Below are positions 1 through 5,923 of a stretch of DNA of 6,256 nt, piece by piece. Numbering within the stretch: the first letter of the stretch is position 1; the number at the start of each line of letters is the position of its first letter. Under the pieces are notes generated by a model. That model did not search any database. It saw only the letters and a list, made by a program, of their open reading frames with translations, and was not told the origin of the DNA. Source of the DNA: an uncultured Clostridia bacterium (GTDB lineage: Bacteria > Bacillota > Clostridia > Oscillospirales > Acutalibacteraceae); contig CANQSG010000114.1 in assembly GCA_947626485.1 (NCBI GenBank), forward strand, positions 1-6,256, read 5' to 3'. The position numbers and the translations under genes were made by a program.

Positions 1-1
1 T

Positions 2-1378
2 GTACTGCCCCGGGGCGAACGGATTCCCGCCTGCGTTTCGGCGGGGCTCGACACCGTCGCGGTGCGGCTGCCGGACAACGACGTCACCCGCCGCATCATC
101 GCCCGCGCCGACCTGCCGCTCGCGGCGCCCTCCGCCAACCGTTCCGGCGCCCCCAGCCCGACGACGGCGCAGCACGTTCTCGACGACCTCGACGGGGCGA
201 TCGACGCGGTCGTTTGCGCGGGGGCGTGCGGCGTGGGGGTCGAATCGACGGTCGTCTCGCTCTGCACCGACCCGCCCCGGCTGCTGCGTCCCGGTGCCGT
301 GACGCCCGAACAGCTGCGCGCCTTTTTGCCCGACCTCGTCGTCGACCCGGCGGTGCTGCATAGGCCCGACCCCGGCGTGCGGGTCGCCTCGCCCGGCATG
401 AAATACCGGCACTATGCGCCCAAAACGCAGCTGACCCTGCTGCGGGGCGACAGCGCCGCCTTTGCCGCCTTTGTCAACCGCCGAGCGGACGCCGCCGCCC
501 TCTGCTTTCGCGAGACGTTGCCGCTGCTTGCCCGCCCCGCCGTCGATTACGGCGGCAGGGACGACGTCGACGAGCAGGCCGCCCGCCTGTTTGACGCGCT
601 GCGGGCGCTCGACGGGCTGCACGCCTCCCGCGCCTATGCCGAGATGCCGCCGCAAAGCGGCGTCGGGCTCGCCGTCTGCAACCGGTTGCTGCGCGCCGCC
701 GGGTTCCGGGTGCGCGATCTGACCGCCGAGGCGGAAATTCCCGCCGAAGCCCCGGACGCGCCCCGCGTCTACGGGTTGACGGGGCCGAGCGGGAGCGGAA
801 AGAGCACCTTTGCCGCCCTCGCCGCCGCGCGGGGCTGGGTCTGGATCGACTGCGACCGCACGGTGCGGGAATTGTACGCGACCGACCCGGCGCTCTGCGA
901 CGCCCTCGCCCGCGCCTTCGGCGACGAGGTGCGAAGCAAAGACGGCGGCATCGACCGGGCGGCGTTGGCAAAACGCGCCTTTTTCGACGCGGCTTCGACC
1001 GCGCGGCTCAACGAGCTCGTGCTGCCCGCCGTGCGCGCGCGCATCGAACGGGAGATCGCCGCCGGCGGGGCAAAGCGCGTGCTGCTCGACGCGCCGACGC
1101 TGTACGAAAGCGGCCTTGCTGCCCGCTGCCGCGCCGTCGTGGCGGTGCTCGCCGATGAAGCGACCCGCCGTGCCCGCATTCTCTCGCGCGACGGTTTGAG
1201 CGAGGCGCAGGCCGACGCGCGGCTTTCGGCGGGCAAGCCCGACGCCTTTTACCGGGCGCGGGCGACCTATCTACTCGAAAACAACGGCGACGCCGCAGCC
1301 TTCCGGGCGGCGGCACAGACGCTGCTGGAACAACTGGAAAAAGGAGACGATTCAAATGGCAGAAAAAAGCCTGTCTGA
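2..1378 (+). CDS. sua5-coaE: Sua5/YrdC threonylcarbamoyl-AMP synthase fused to dephospho-CoA kinase (5' partial)
   Basis: The frame is open from base 2, so the N-terminus lies outside the window; 458 residues are visible. The first part is the C-terminal half of a Sua5 protein, which makes threonylcarbamoyl-AMP from threonine, bicarbonate and ATP for t6A37 of ANN-decoding tRNAs. Seen: the VSAGLDTVAVRLP stretch, the YrdC motif APSANRSG (residues 42-49), STVV (82-85), the linker motif SPGMKYRHYAP (130-140), then a Sua5 C-terminal domain ending near GVGLAVCNRLLRAAGF. After a short Ala/Pro/Glu linker (about 241-255) a full-length CoaE domain of about 195 residues follows. It has the P-loop GPSGSGKST (261-269), IDCD (282-285), LLDAPTLYESGL (361-372), RDGLSE (396-401) and ENNGD (426-430). 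CoaE phosphorylates dephospho-CoA in the cytosol. There is no stop codon, Shine-Dalgarno or start codon at the junction, so this is a true in-frame fusion as sequenced. The 3' end overlaps the next gene by 23 bp. Domain calls are secure; whether both activities are retained is inferred. Confidence 0.93.
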   Translation, partial: VLPRGERIPACVSAGLDTVAVRLPDNDVTRRIIARADLPLAAPSANRSGAPSPTTAQHVLDDLDGAIDAVVCAGACGVGVESTVVSLCTDPPRLLRPGAVTPEQLRAFLPDLVVDPAVLHRPDPGVRVASPGMKYRHYAPKTQLTLLRGDSAAFAAFVNRRADAAALCFRETLPLLARPAVDYGGRDDVDEQAARLFDALRALDGLHASRAYAEMPPQSGVGLAVCNRLLRAAGFRVRDLTAEAEIPAEAPDAPRVYGLTGPSGSGKSTFAALAAARGWVWIDCDRTVRELYATDPALCDALARAFGDEVRSKDGGIDRAALAKRAFFDAASTARLNELVLPAVRARIEREIAAGGAKRVLLDAPTLYESGLAARCRAVVAVLADEATRRARILSRDGLSEAQADARLSAGKPDAFYRARATYLLENNGDAAAFRAAAQTLLEQLEKGDDSNGRKKPV

Positions 1379-2780
1379 ACAGCGCAAAAAGGCGTTGTTC
1401 CGGCAACCCAAAAACGGCCGCCTGACGGCCGACGACGCGACGCTCTCGGCGGTCGACGCCTTCTGCGAGGGCTACAAGCGCTTCCTCGACAGCGCCAAGA
1501 CCGAGCGCGAGGCCGTCAAAACCGCGCTCGCGCTCGCGAAAGACGCCGGTTTTGCACCCTACGACCCGGCAAAATCCTACGCGCCGGGCGACCGGTATTT
1601 CGTCAACAACCGCGGCAAGGCCGCCGCCCTCGTCACCGTCGGGCAGGAGCCCGCCGCGAACGGGGTCTGCATCACGGCGGCGCACATCGACTCGCCCCGG
1701 CTGGACTTAAAGCCCAACCCGCTCTATGAGGAGTTAGAGCTCGCGCTGCTCAAGACGCATTATTACGGCGGCATCAAGAAATACCAGTGGACCGCCATCC
1801 CCCTCGCGCTGCACGGCGTCTTCGCCAAGACCGACGGGACGGTCGTTCCGGTGTCGATCGGCGAGAGGGAAGACGAGCCCTGCTTCGTCGTCAACGACCT
1901 GCTGCCCCACCTCGCGCAGGAGCAGGCCAAGCGCAAGCTGGGCGACGGCGTGCGGGGCGAGGAGCTCAACGTGCTGATCGGCAGCCACCCCTTCCGGGAC
2001 GACGCGGGCAGCGAGCTCGTCAAGCTGCACATCCTCGAGCTGCTGTTTGAAAAATACGGCGTGACCGAAGCCGATTTCCTCTCGGCGGAGCTCGAATGCG
2101 TTCCGGCGTTCCACGCCCGCGACCTCGGCCTCGACCGCTCGATGATCGGCGCTTACGGGCAGGACGACCGCGTCTGCGCCTACTGCGCGCTGCAGGCCGC
2201 CCTCGAGGTCGCCCACCCGCGCAAGACCGTCATCACGGTGCTCGCCGACAAGGAGGAGACCGGCTCGGACGGCAATACAGGGCTTAATTCCGCCTTCCTG
2301 CTGCACCTCGTGCAGGACATCGCCGCCGCGCAGGGGACGACCGCCGACCGCGTGCTGCGCGCCTCGGTCTGCCTCTCCGCCGACGTCAACGCCGCGACCG
2401 ACCCGACCTTCGCCGACGTGATGGAAAAGCGCAACGCCGCCTTCCTCAATTACGGCGCGGTGCTCACGAAATACACCGGCGCGCGCGGCAAGGCCGACAC
2501 CTCGGACGCTTCGGCGGAATATATCGCTTCTTTGCGCGCCCTGCTCGACGCGAACGGCGTCGTCTGGCAGCTCGGCGAGCTCGGCAGGGTCGACGTCGGC
2601 GGGGGCGGCACCGTCGCGAAATATATCGCGAATCTCGGCGTCGACGTCGTCGACCTCGGGGTGCCCGTCCTCTCGATGCACGCCCCCTTCGAGACCACGG
2701 CGAAGTTCGACGTCTATATGACCTACCGCACGATGCGGGTCTTTGCCGAACAGCCGCCCGCCCCGGTTCGCCCCGCGTGA
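1356..2780 (+). CDS. apeA: M18 family zinc aminopeptidase (ApeA type)
   Basis: A cytosolic metallo-aminopeptidase of 474 residues, the usual size for bacterial M18 enzymes, which remove N-terminal residues from peptides and work as large oligomers. Expected metal and catalytic residues are present: H110 and D112 in HIDSPRLDLKP, D270 (probable bridging Asp) in GQDDRVC, the Glu pair E300-E301 in DKEETGSDGNTG, D343 in SADVNAATDP, and H442 in SMHAPFE. KTHYYGGIKKYQW (133-145) is typical of the clostridial ApeA branch rather than ApeB. No signal peptide or membrane segment is visible. The ATG is preceded by AAGGAG at 1341-1346 (9-nt gap), which lies inside the 3' end of the sua5-coaE gene, so translation is probably coupled to it. 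The extreme C-terminus (AEQPPAPVRPA) is a Pro/Ala-rich tail of no known role. Family is sure; the apeA symbol rests on motif resemblance. Confidence 0.93.
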   Translation: MAEKSLSEQRKKALFRQPKNGRLTADDATLSAVDAFCEGYKRFLDSAKTEREAVKTALALAKDAGFAPYDPAKSYAPGDRYFVNNRGKAAALVTVGQEPAANGVCITAAHIDSPRLDLKPNPLYEELELALLKTHYYGGIKKYQWTAIPLALHGVFAKTDGTVVPVSIGEREDEPCFVVNDLLPHLAQEQAKRKLGDGVRGEELNVLIGSHPFRDDAGSELVKLHILELLFEKYGVTEADFLSAELECVPAFHARDLGLDRSMIGAYGQDDRVCAYCALQAALEVAHPRKTVITVLADKEETGSDGNTGLNSAFLLHLVQDIAAAQGTTADRVLRASVCLSADVNAATDPTFADVMEKRNAAFLNYGAVLTKYTGARGKADTSDASAEYIASLRALLDANGVVWQLGELGRVDVGGGGTVAKYIANLGVDVVDLGVPVLSMHAPFETTAKFDVYMTYRTMRVFAEQPPAPVRPA

Positions 2781-2787
2781 TTCGGGA

Positions 2788-2816
2788 TTGATTTTTAACG
2801 CAATTTCGATTATAAT
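2788..2816 (+). promoter_or_regulatory. Vegetative (sigma-A type) promoter for the aldolase gene
   Basis: TTGATT at 2788-2793 is followed by a 17-bp spacer and a perfect TATAAT at 2811-2816. It sits in an AT-rich island just after the apeA stop, and initiation would fall about 30 bp before the aldolase start codon. The match and spacing make this the clearest promoter in the window. It indicates that the aldolase can be transcribed independently of the upstream operon. Confidence 0.75.
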
Positions 2817-2843
2817 GAAATAGGCAACACCACAAAATTTTAT

Positions 2844-2850
2844 GGAGGGA
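2844..2850 (+). promoter_or_regulatory. Shine-Dalgarno that fixes the aldolase start
   Basis: GGAGGGA lies 6 nt upstream of the ATG at 2857. An in-frame ATG at 2842 overlaps this Shine-Dalgarno and would add five residues (MEGIF) that family members lack, so 2857 is preferred. Confidence 0.85.
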
Positions 2851-2856
2851 ATTTTT

Positions 2857-3720
2857 ATGCTCGTATCCGCAAAAGAAATGCTCGAAAAGGCCAAGGCCGG
2901 CCATTACGCCGTCGGCCAGTTCAACATCAACAACCTCGAATGGACGAAGGCCATCCTGCTCACCGCGCAGGAATTAAATTCGCCCGTGATCCTCGGCGTC
3001 TCGGAGGGCGCCGGGAAGTACATGGCGGGGTACAAGACCGTCGTCGGCATGGTCAACGGCATGCTCGAAGAGCTGCACATCACGGTGCCGGTCGCGCTGC
3101 ACCTCGACCACGGCAGCTATGAGGGCGCCCTCGCCTGCATCGAGGCCGGCTTCTCGTCGATCATGTTCGACGGCTCGCATTATCCCATCGAGGAGAATAT
3201 CGAAAAGACAAGCGCGCTCGTGCGCATCACCCGCGAAAAGGGGCTGTCGCTCGAGGCGGAGGTCGGCGCCATCGGCGGCGAGGAGGACGGCGTCGTCGGC
3301 ATGGGTGAATGTGCCGACCCCGACGAATGCAAGCGCATCGCCGATCTCGGCGTGACGATGCTGGCGGCGGGCATCGGCAATATCCACGGCAAATACCCCG
3401 AAAATTGGGCGGGGCTCAGCTTTGAGACGCTGGCGGCCGTGCAGGCCAAAACCGGCAAAATGCCCCTCGTGCTGCACGGCGGCACCGGCATTCCCGAGGA
3501 CATGATCCGCAAGGCCATCGACCTCGGCGTTTCGAAGATCAACGTCAACACCGAGTGCCAGCTCAGCTTCGCCGCCGCCACCCGCGCCTACATCGAGGCG
3601 GGCAAGGATCTGCAGGGCAAGGGCTTCGACCCGCGCAAGCTGCTCGCCCCCGGCTTCGAAGCCATCCGCGCGACCGTCCGCGAGAAGATGGAGCTCTTCG
3701 GCTCGGTCGGCAAGGCGTAA
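2857..3720 (+). CDS. fba: Class II fructose-bisphosphate aldolase
   Basis: A zinc-dependent aldolase of 287 residues that splits fructose 1,6-bisphosphate into dihydroxyacetone phosphate and glyceraldehyde 3-phosphate in glycolysis, and reverses this in gluconeogenesis. Key residues are visible: the catalytic Asp D84 and zinc ligand H85 in LHLDHGSYEG, E135 in EAEVGAIGGEED, zinc ligands H177 in GIGNIHGKYPENW and H207 in VLHGGTGIP, and the phosphate-binding NVNTE near 229-233. The ending (DPRKLLAPGFEAI...LFGSVGKA) is the standard C-terminus of Firmicute Fba. The GNIHGKYP form favours fructose-bisphosphate over tagatose-bisphosphate aldolase, although the KbaY/GatY relatives are close. The gene has its own promoter and ribosome binding site. 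No obvious terminator follows, so some read-through into the next gene is possible. Confidence 0.96.
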   Translation: MLVSAKEMLEKAKAGHYAVGQFNINNLEWTKAILLTAQELNSPVILGVSEGAGKYMAGYKTVVGMVNGMLEELHITVPVALHLDHGSYEGALACIEAGFSSIMFDGSHYPIEENIEKTSALVRITREKGLSLEAEVGAIGGEEDGVVGMGECADPDECKRIADLGVTMLAAGIGNIHGKYPENWAGLSFETLAAVQAKTGKMPLVLHGGTGIPEDMIRKAIDLGVSKINVNTECQLSFAAATRAYIEAGKDLQGKGFDPRKLLAPGFEAIRATVREKMELFGSVGKA

Positions 3721-3731
3721 GCCGATTTTGC

Positions 3732-3760
3732 TTGCCGGACGTTTTTCGAACAAACATATT
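3732..3760 (+). promoter_or_regulatory. Possible weak promoter for the dockerin-protein gene
   Basis: TTGCCG (3732-3737), a 17-bp spacer and CATATT (3755-3760) each match the vegetative consensus at four of six positions. The stretch 3721-3806 is AT-rich compared with the flanking genes and shows no hairpin plus T-run, so some promoter is plausible here. This particular pair is only the best of several weak options. Confidence 0.22.
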
Positions 3761-3812
3761 TCCGAACGAACCTATTTATATATGGAAACGACAGAAAGGG
3801 GACGTTTTGAGG

Positions 3813-5756
3813 ATGCGGTATTCTTTTTATAAGGCCGTTGCGGCATTGACGGCCTGTTTTCTCCTGCTCGCGACGCTGATTTTCCCGGTCGGCGCGGTCG
3901 ACGGCGCGGGGCAGCTCGCGCTTTGGCGCGCGTCGCACCCGGCGAAGGCGGCGGCGGAGTTTTCTTCGGACTTCACCCCGATTTCCGATTTCGCCGGCCT
4001 TGAAGCCATGCGGAAAAACCCGGCGGGGCACTATTATCTCGCGGCAGACCTCACCGCGCCCGAGACGGCTTTTGCGCCCATCGGCACGGCCGACGCGCCT
4101 TTTACCGGCATTTTGGACGGCAACGGGCACACTTTGACCGGGCTGCGACTGGAAATCGAGCACGAGACGAGCGCGGACGAAACGGTGCTCGCCGGGCTGT
4201 TCGGCGCGATCAATACCCCGGCGGAAATCCGGAATTTAGCGCTCGAAGACCTGTCCCTGACCGTGCGCGCGACGATGACCCGCGTGCGCGGCAAGCTGAC
4301 GGTTTACGGCGGCGGCGTCGCGGGTTGGGCGAAGGGCGGCAGCCTCGCGGGGCTGTACCTTTCGGGCGACGTTGCGGTCGAAAGCCCCAACGCCGACAAG
4401 GACGAGGTGCAGGTCACGATTTACGCGGGCTGCGTCGCGGGCAACTGCTTCGTCCCTGTTTCCGACACGGTCAACGCGGCAAGCCTGCGCGTGACGGCGA
4501 CGGGCGGCACAAACGGCGTGGCGGTTCGCGCGGGCGGCCTGCTCGGCAGCGGCAGCGGCACGGCGACGCTGACCGATTGCCGCAATTTCGGCGCAGTCAC
4601 GCTGAATGCGACCTTGAAAAACCTGAACCCCGACTCGCAAACCGGGTCGGGCGCGACGGGTTACGCCGGAGGGCTCGCGGGCAGCGCGAGCGGCGCGCTG
4701 ACCGGCTGCTGCAACGAGGGCGAAATCTCGGCGACGGTGACCGGCGAAGCGAAGCAGGCCACCCTTTACGCCGGGGGTCTTGTCGGCTCGGCGTCGGAGG
4801 CCATCGTCGACTGCCGCAACACCGCTCAGGTCACCGGGCGCGCCGTTTTTACGGGCAAGATCGTCCGGCAAAGCGGGTGCGACGCCTACGTCGGCGGCAT
4901 CGCCGGGCACGGCGGACGCATCAGCTACGAGGCCGTGCGGGCGATTTCCGGCTGCGAAAACAGCGGCGCGGTGACGGCGGAATCCACGCAGGCGGCCTAT
5001 TGCGGCGGGATTTTAGGCGACGCTGAAAATTATCAAATCCACGAGAGCCGCAACACCGGCGCGGTGACGAGCCGTAGCGTCATGACCGAGGAAAACGGCG
5101 ACCCCTACGCCCTGTTTGTCCAGACGGCAAAGGCGGGCGGCATCGCCGGGCAGCTGCAAAAAACCGGCAAGACGGAGGTGCGCGACTGCGCGAACGAGGG
5201 CGACGTCTCAGCGACGGCGCAGCGCACGACGGCGGGCGACGCGGCGGCTGCCTACGCCGGCGGCATTGTGGCGGACAATTCCGCCACGGTCGACGCCTGT
5301 TACAGCACCGGGTCGGTCTCATCCGAAGCGAGCCACCCCGACGCTTCCCTTGCGCACCGCAACGCGGGCGGCATCGCGGGCTCGCCCGGCTCGAAAACGC
5401 CGCCGACGAATTGCTATTATCTTGACACCGCCCTGCCCGAGGTGGAGCGGACGAACGACGCGGGCGCTTCTCGCACCGCCGAACAAATGCGCGACCCGCG
5501 CAGCTTCGCCGGGTTCGAATTCGGCGACGTCTGGTCGCCCCCCGCGCCCTATCCCGGCCTCGTCGCGCTGCAAAGCCTGCTGATCGGCGACGTCGATTTG
5601 AACGGCGAAGTCGCCGACCCGGACGTCGGCGCCCTGCGCGGCATGCTGCTCGACGACGCCGTGGCCGACGCGCCCGAAACCGCCGAGGTCAACGGAGACG
5701 CGCCGATCGACCTCAGCGACCTCGTCGCCCTGCACCTGTTTTTGGCGGCGCAGTAA
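3813..5756 (+). CDS. Secreted GLUG-repeat (probable beta-helix) protein with C-terminal dockerin-like domain
   Basis: 647 residues. Residues 1-28 form a signal peptide (basic start, hydrophobic core ALTACFLLLATLIF, likely cut after VGA28). Residues 55-115 are a typical capping segment (FAGLEAM, HYYLAADL, PIG, FTGILDGNGHTLTGL). Ten GLUG-type repeats follow, with Gly-rich motifs (YAGGLAG, YVGGIAG and similar) starting at 165, 204, 239, 284, 319, 359, 396, 440, 481 and 517. A closing NCYYLD/EQM/W..PYPGL segment (533-583) is usual for such proteins. Residues 592-645 resemble a type I dockerin with two calcium loops (593-604 and 625-636). No catalytic domain or sortase motif is recognisable, so the role is unknown; attachment to a cohesin is inferred. 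The start was chosen by the signal peptide: the frame stays open back into fba, but that stretch is nonsense. An in-frame TTG at 3807, 5 nt after AAAGGGG (3795-3801), would add two residues (M-L-R-M) and is a real alternative to the ATG, which lies 11 nt after it. Confidence 0.87.
   Translation: MRYSFYKAVAALTACFLLLATLIFPVGAVDGAGQLALWRASHPAKAAAEFSSDFTPISDFAGLEAMRKNPAGHYYLAADLTAPETAFAPIGTADAPFTGILDGNGHTLTGLRLEIEHETSADETVLAGLFGAINTPAEIRNLALEDLSLTVRATMTRVRGKLTVYGGGVAGWAKGGSLAGLYLSGDVAVESPNADKDEVQVTIYAGCVAGNCFVPVSDTVNAASLRVTATGGTNGVAVRAGGLLGSGSGTATLTDCRNFGAVTLNATLKNLNPDSQTGSGATGYAGGLAGSASGALTGCCNEGEISATVTGEAKQATLYAGGLVGSASEAIVDCRNTAQVTGRAVFTGKIVRQSGCDAYVGGIAGHGGRISYEAVRAISGCENSGAVTAESTQAAYCGGILGDAENYQIHESRNTGAVTSRSVMTEENGDPYALFVQTAKAGGIAGQLQKTGKTEVRDCANEGDVSATAQRTTAGDAAAAYAGGIVADNSATVDACYSTGSVSSEASHPDASLAHRNAGGIAGSPGSKTPPTNCYYLDTALPEVERTNDAGASRTAEQMRDPRSFAGFEFGDVWSPPAPYPGLVALQSLLIGDVDLNGEVADPDVGALRGMLLDDAVADAPETAEVNGDAPIDLSDLVALHLFLAAQ
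4305..5381 (+). repeat. Ten GLUG-type protein repeats
   Basis: Codes for residues 165-523 of the secreted protein. Each unit is 35-45 residues and holds a (Y/K/N)-x-G-G-(L/I/V)-x-G turn, in most units followed about 12-20 residues later by C-x-N-x-G. The repeats are diverged at the DNA level, so they are ancient rather than recently expanded. They probably stack as coils of a right-handed beta-helix. Confidence 0.8.
5580..5753 (+). other. Dockerin-like domain coding segment
   Basis: Two EF-hand-like calcium loops lie 32 residues apart, the normal spacing for type I dockerins. Loop 1 (GDVDLNGEVADPD, from residue 592) has Asp, Asp, Asn and Asp at positions 1, 3, 5 and 12 but Ala at position 9. 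Loop 2 (EVNGDAPIDLSD, 625-636) has Glu in place of the usual Asp at position 1. Each loop is followed by a short helix (VGALRGML, LVALHLFL). The module is recognisable but somewhat degenerate. Confidence 0.72.
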
Positions 5757-5773
5757 TTCCAAAATCCACACCG

Positions 5774-5805
5774 AAACCCGCCTTTTTCCGGCGGGTTTTC
5801 CTTTT
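5774..5805 (+). terminator. Intrinsic terminator after the dockerin-protein gene
   Basis: AAACCCGCC (5774-5782) pairs perfectly with GGCGGGTTT (5790-5798) around a 7-nt loop. A T-rich tail follows (TTTTCCTTTT counting from the stem). It lies 18 bp after the stop codon and closes the dockerin-protein transcript. Confidence 0.88.
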
Positions 5806-5839
5806 CCCGCCGCGAAAACGGCGCATGATTTCCTTTTCC
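5797..5839. repeat. 11-bp direct repeat TTTCCTTTTCC
   Basis: Exact copies lie at 5797-5807 and 5829-5839, 32 bp apart (about three helical turns). Each is followed at once or after a few bases by CGCGAAAA. The first copy overlaps the terminator tail. The function is unknown; it could be a pyrimidine-run coincidence or a protein-binding pair. Confidence 0.5.
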
Positions 5840-5866
5840 GCGAAAAAAAGAAAAAATTTTTTCGCG
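5839..5866. repeat. Perfect 10-bp inverted repeat with A/T core
   Basis: CGCGAAAAAA (5839-5848) is perfectly complementary to TTTTTTCGCG (5857-5866), with an 8-nt A-rich loop. No T-run follows, so it is not a standard terminator in either direction. It ends 3 bp before the -35 element of the sigma-factor promoter, where it could act as an A-tract UP element, an operator or an RNA hairpin. Confidence 0.6.
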
Positions 5867-5869
5867 CGG

Positions 5870-5898
5870 TGCAACCAAACGGGGGGCTCGCGCGTATT
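5870..5898 (+). promoter_or_regulatory. ECF-type, probably autoregulated promoter
   Basis: TGCAACC (5870-5876), a 16-bp spacer and CGTATT (5893-5898) resemble the -35 (TGMAAC) and -10 (CGTM) elements used by Firmicute ECF sigma factors of the SigV/SigW/SigX type. Such sites commonly drive the sigma gene itself, and this one lies 25 bp upstream of the start codon. No vegetative promoter of equal quality is visible here. Autoregulation is inferred. Confidence 0.6.
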
Positions 5899-5923
5899 GT
5901 AGGTGAAGAAAGGGGGAGACCCG

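Noticed and set aside
2842..2856. Upstream in-frame ATG for the aldolase
   Set aside because: It overlaps the Shine-Dalgarno of the ATG at 2857 and adds residues not found in the family.
1734..2894. Long minus-strand ORF (386 codons) opposite apeA
   Set aside because: It mirrors apeA codon structure in GC-rich DNA, has no recognisable domain, and would run across the aldolase promoter and start. It is a composition shadow.
2974..3753. Minus-strand ORF opposite the aldolase, and a similar one at 4236-4910
   Set aside because: Both lie wholly or almost wholly against strongly supported + strand genes and encode low-complexity protein of no known family.
3555..3812. N-terminal extension of the secreted-protein frame back into the aldolase gene
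   Set aside because: The extension is Arg/Pro-rich out-of-frame aldolase sequence. A ribosome binding site and signal peptide place the true start at 3813, or possibly TTG 3807.
4305..5381. CRISPR-like or tandem DNA repeat in the Gly-rich region
   Set aside because: Periodicity is at the protein level; DNA copies are diverged and uneven in length, with no spacer-repeat pattern.
5808..5823. Small hairpin CGCCG-loop-CGGCG as a second terminator
   Set aside because: Only five base pairs with no T-run after it; the strong terminator just upstream suffices.
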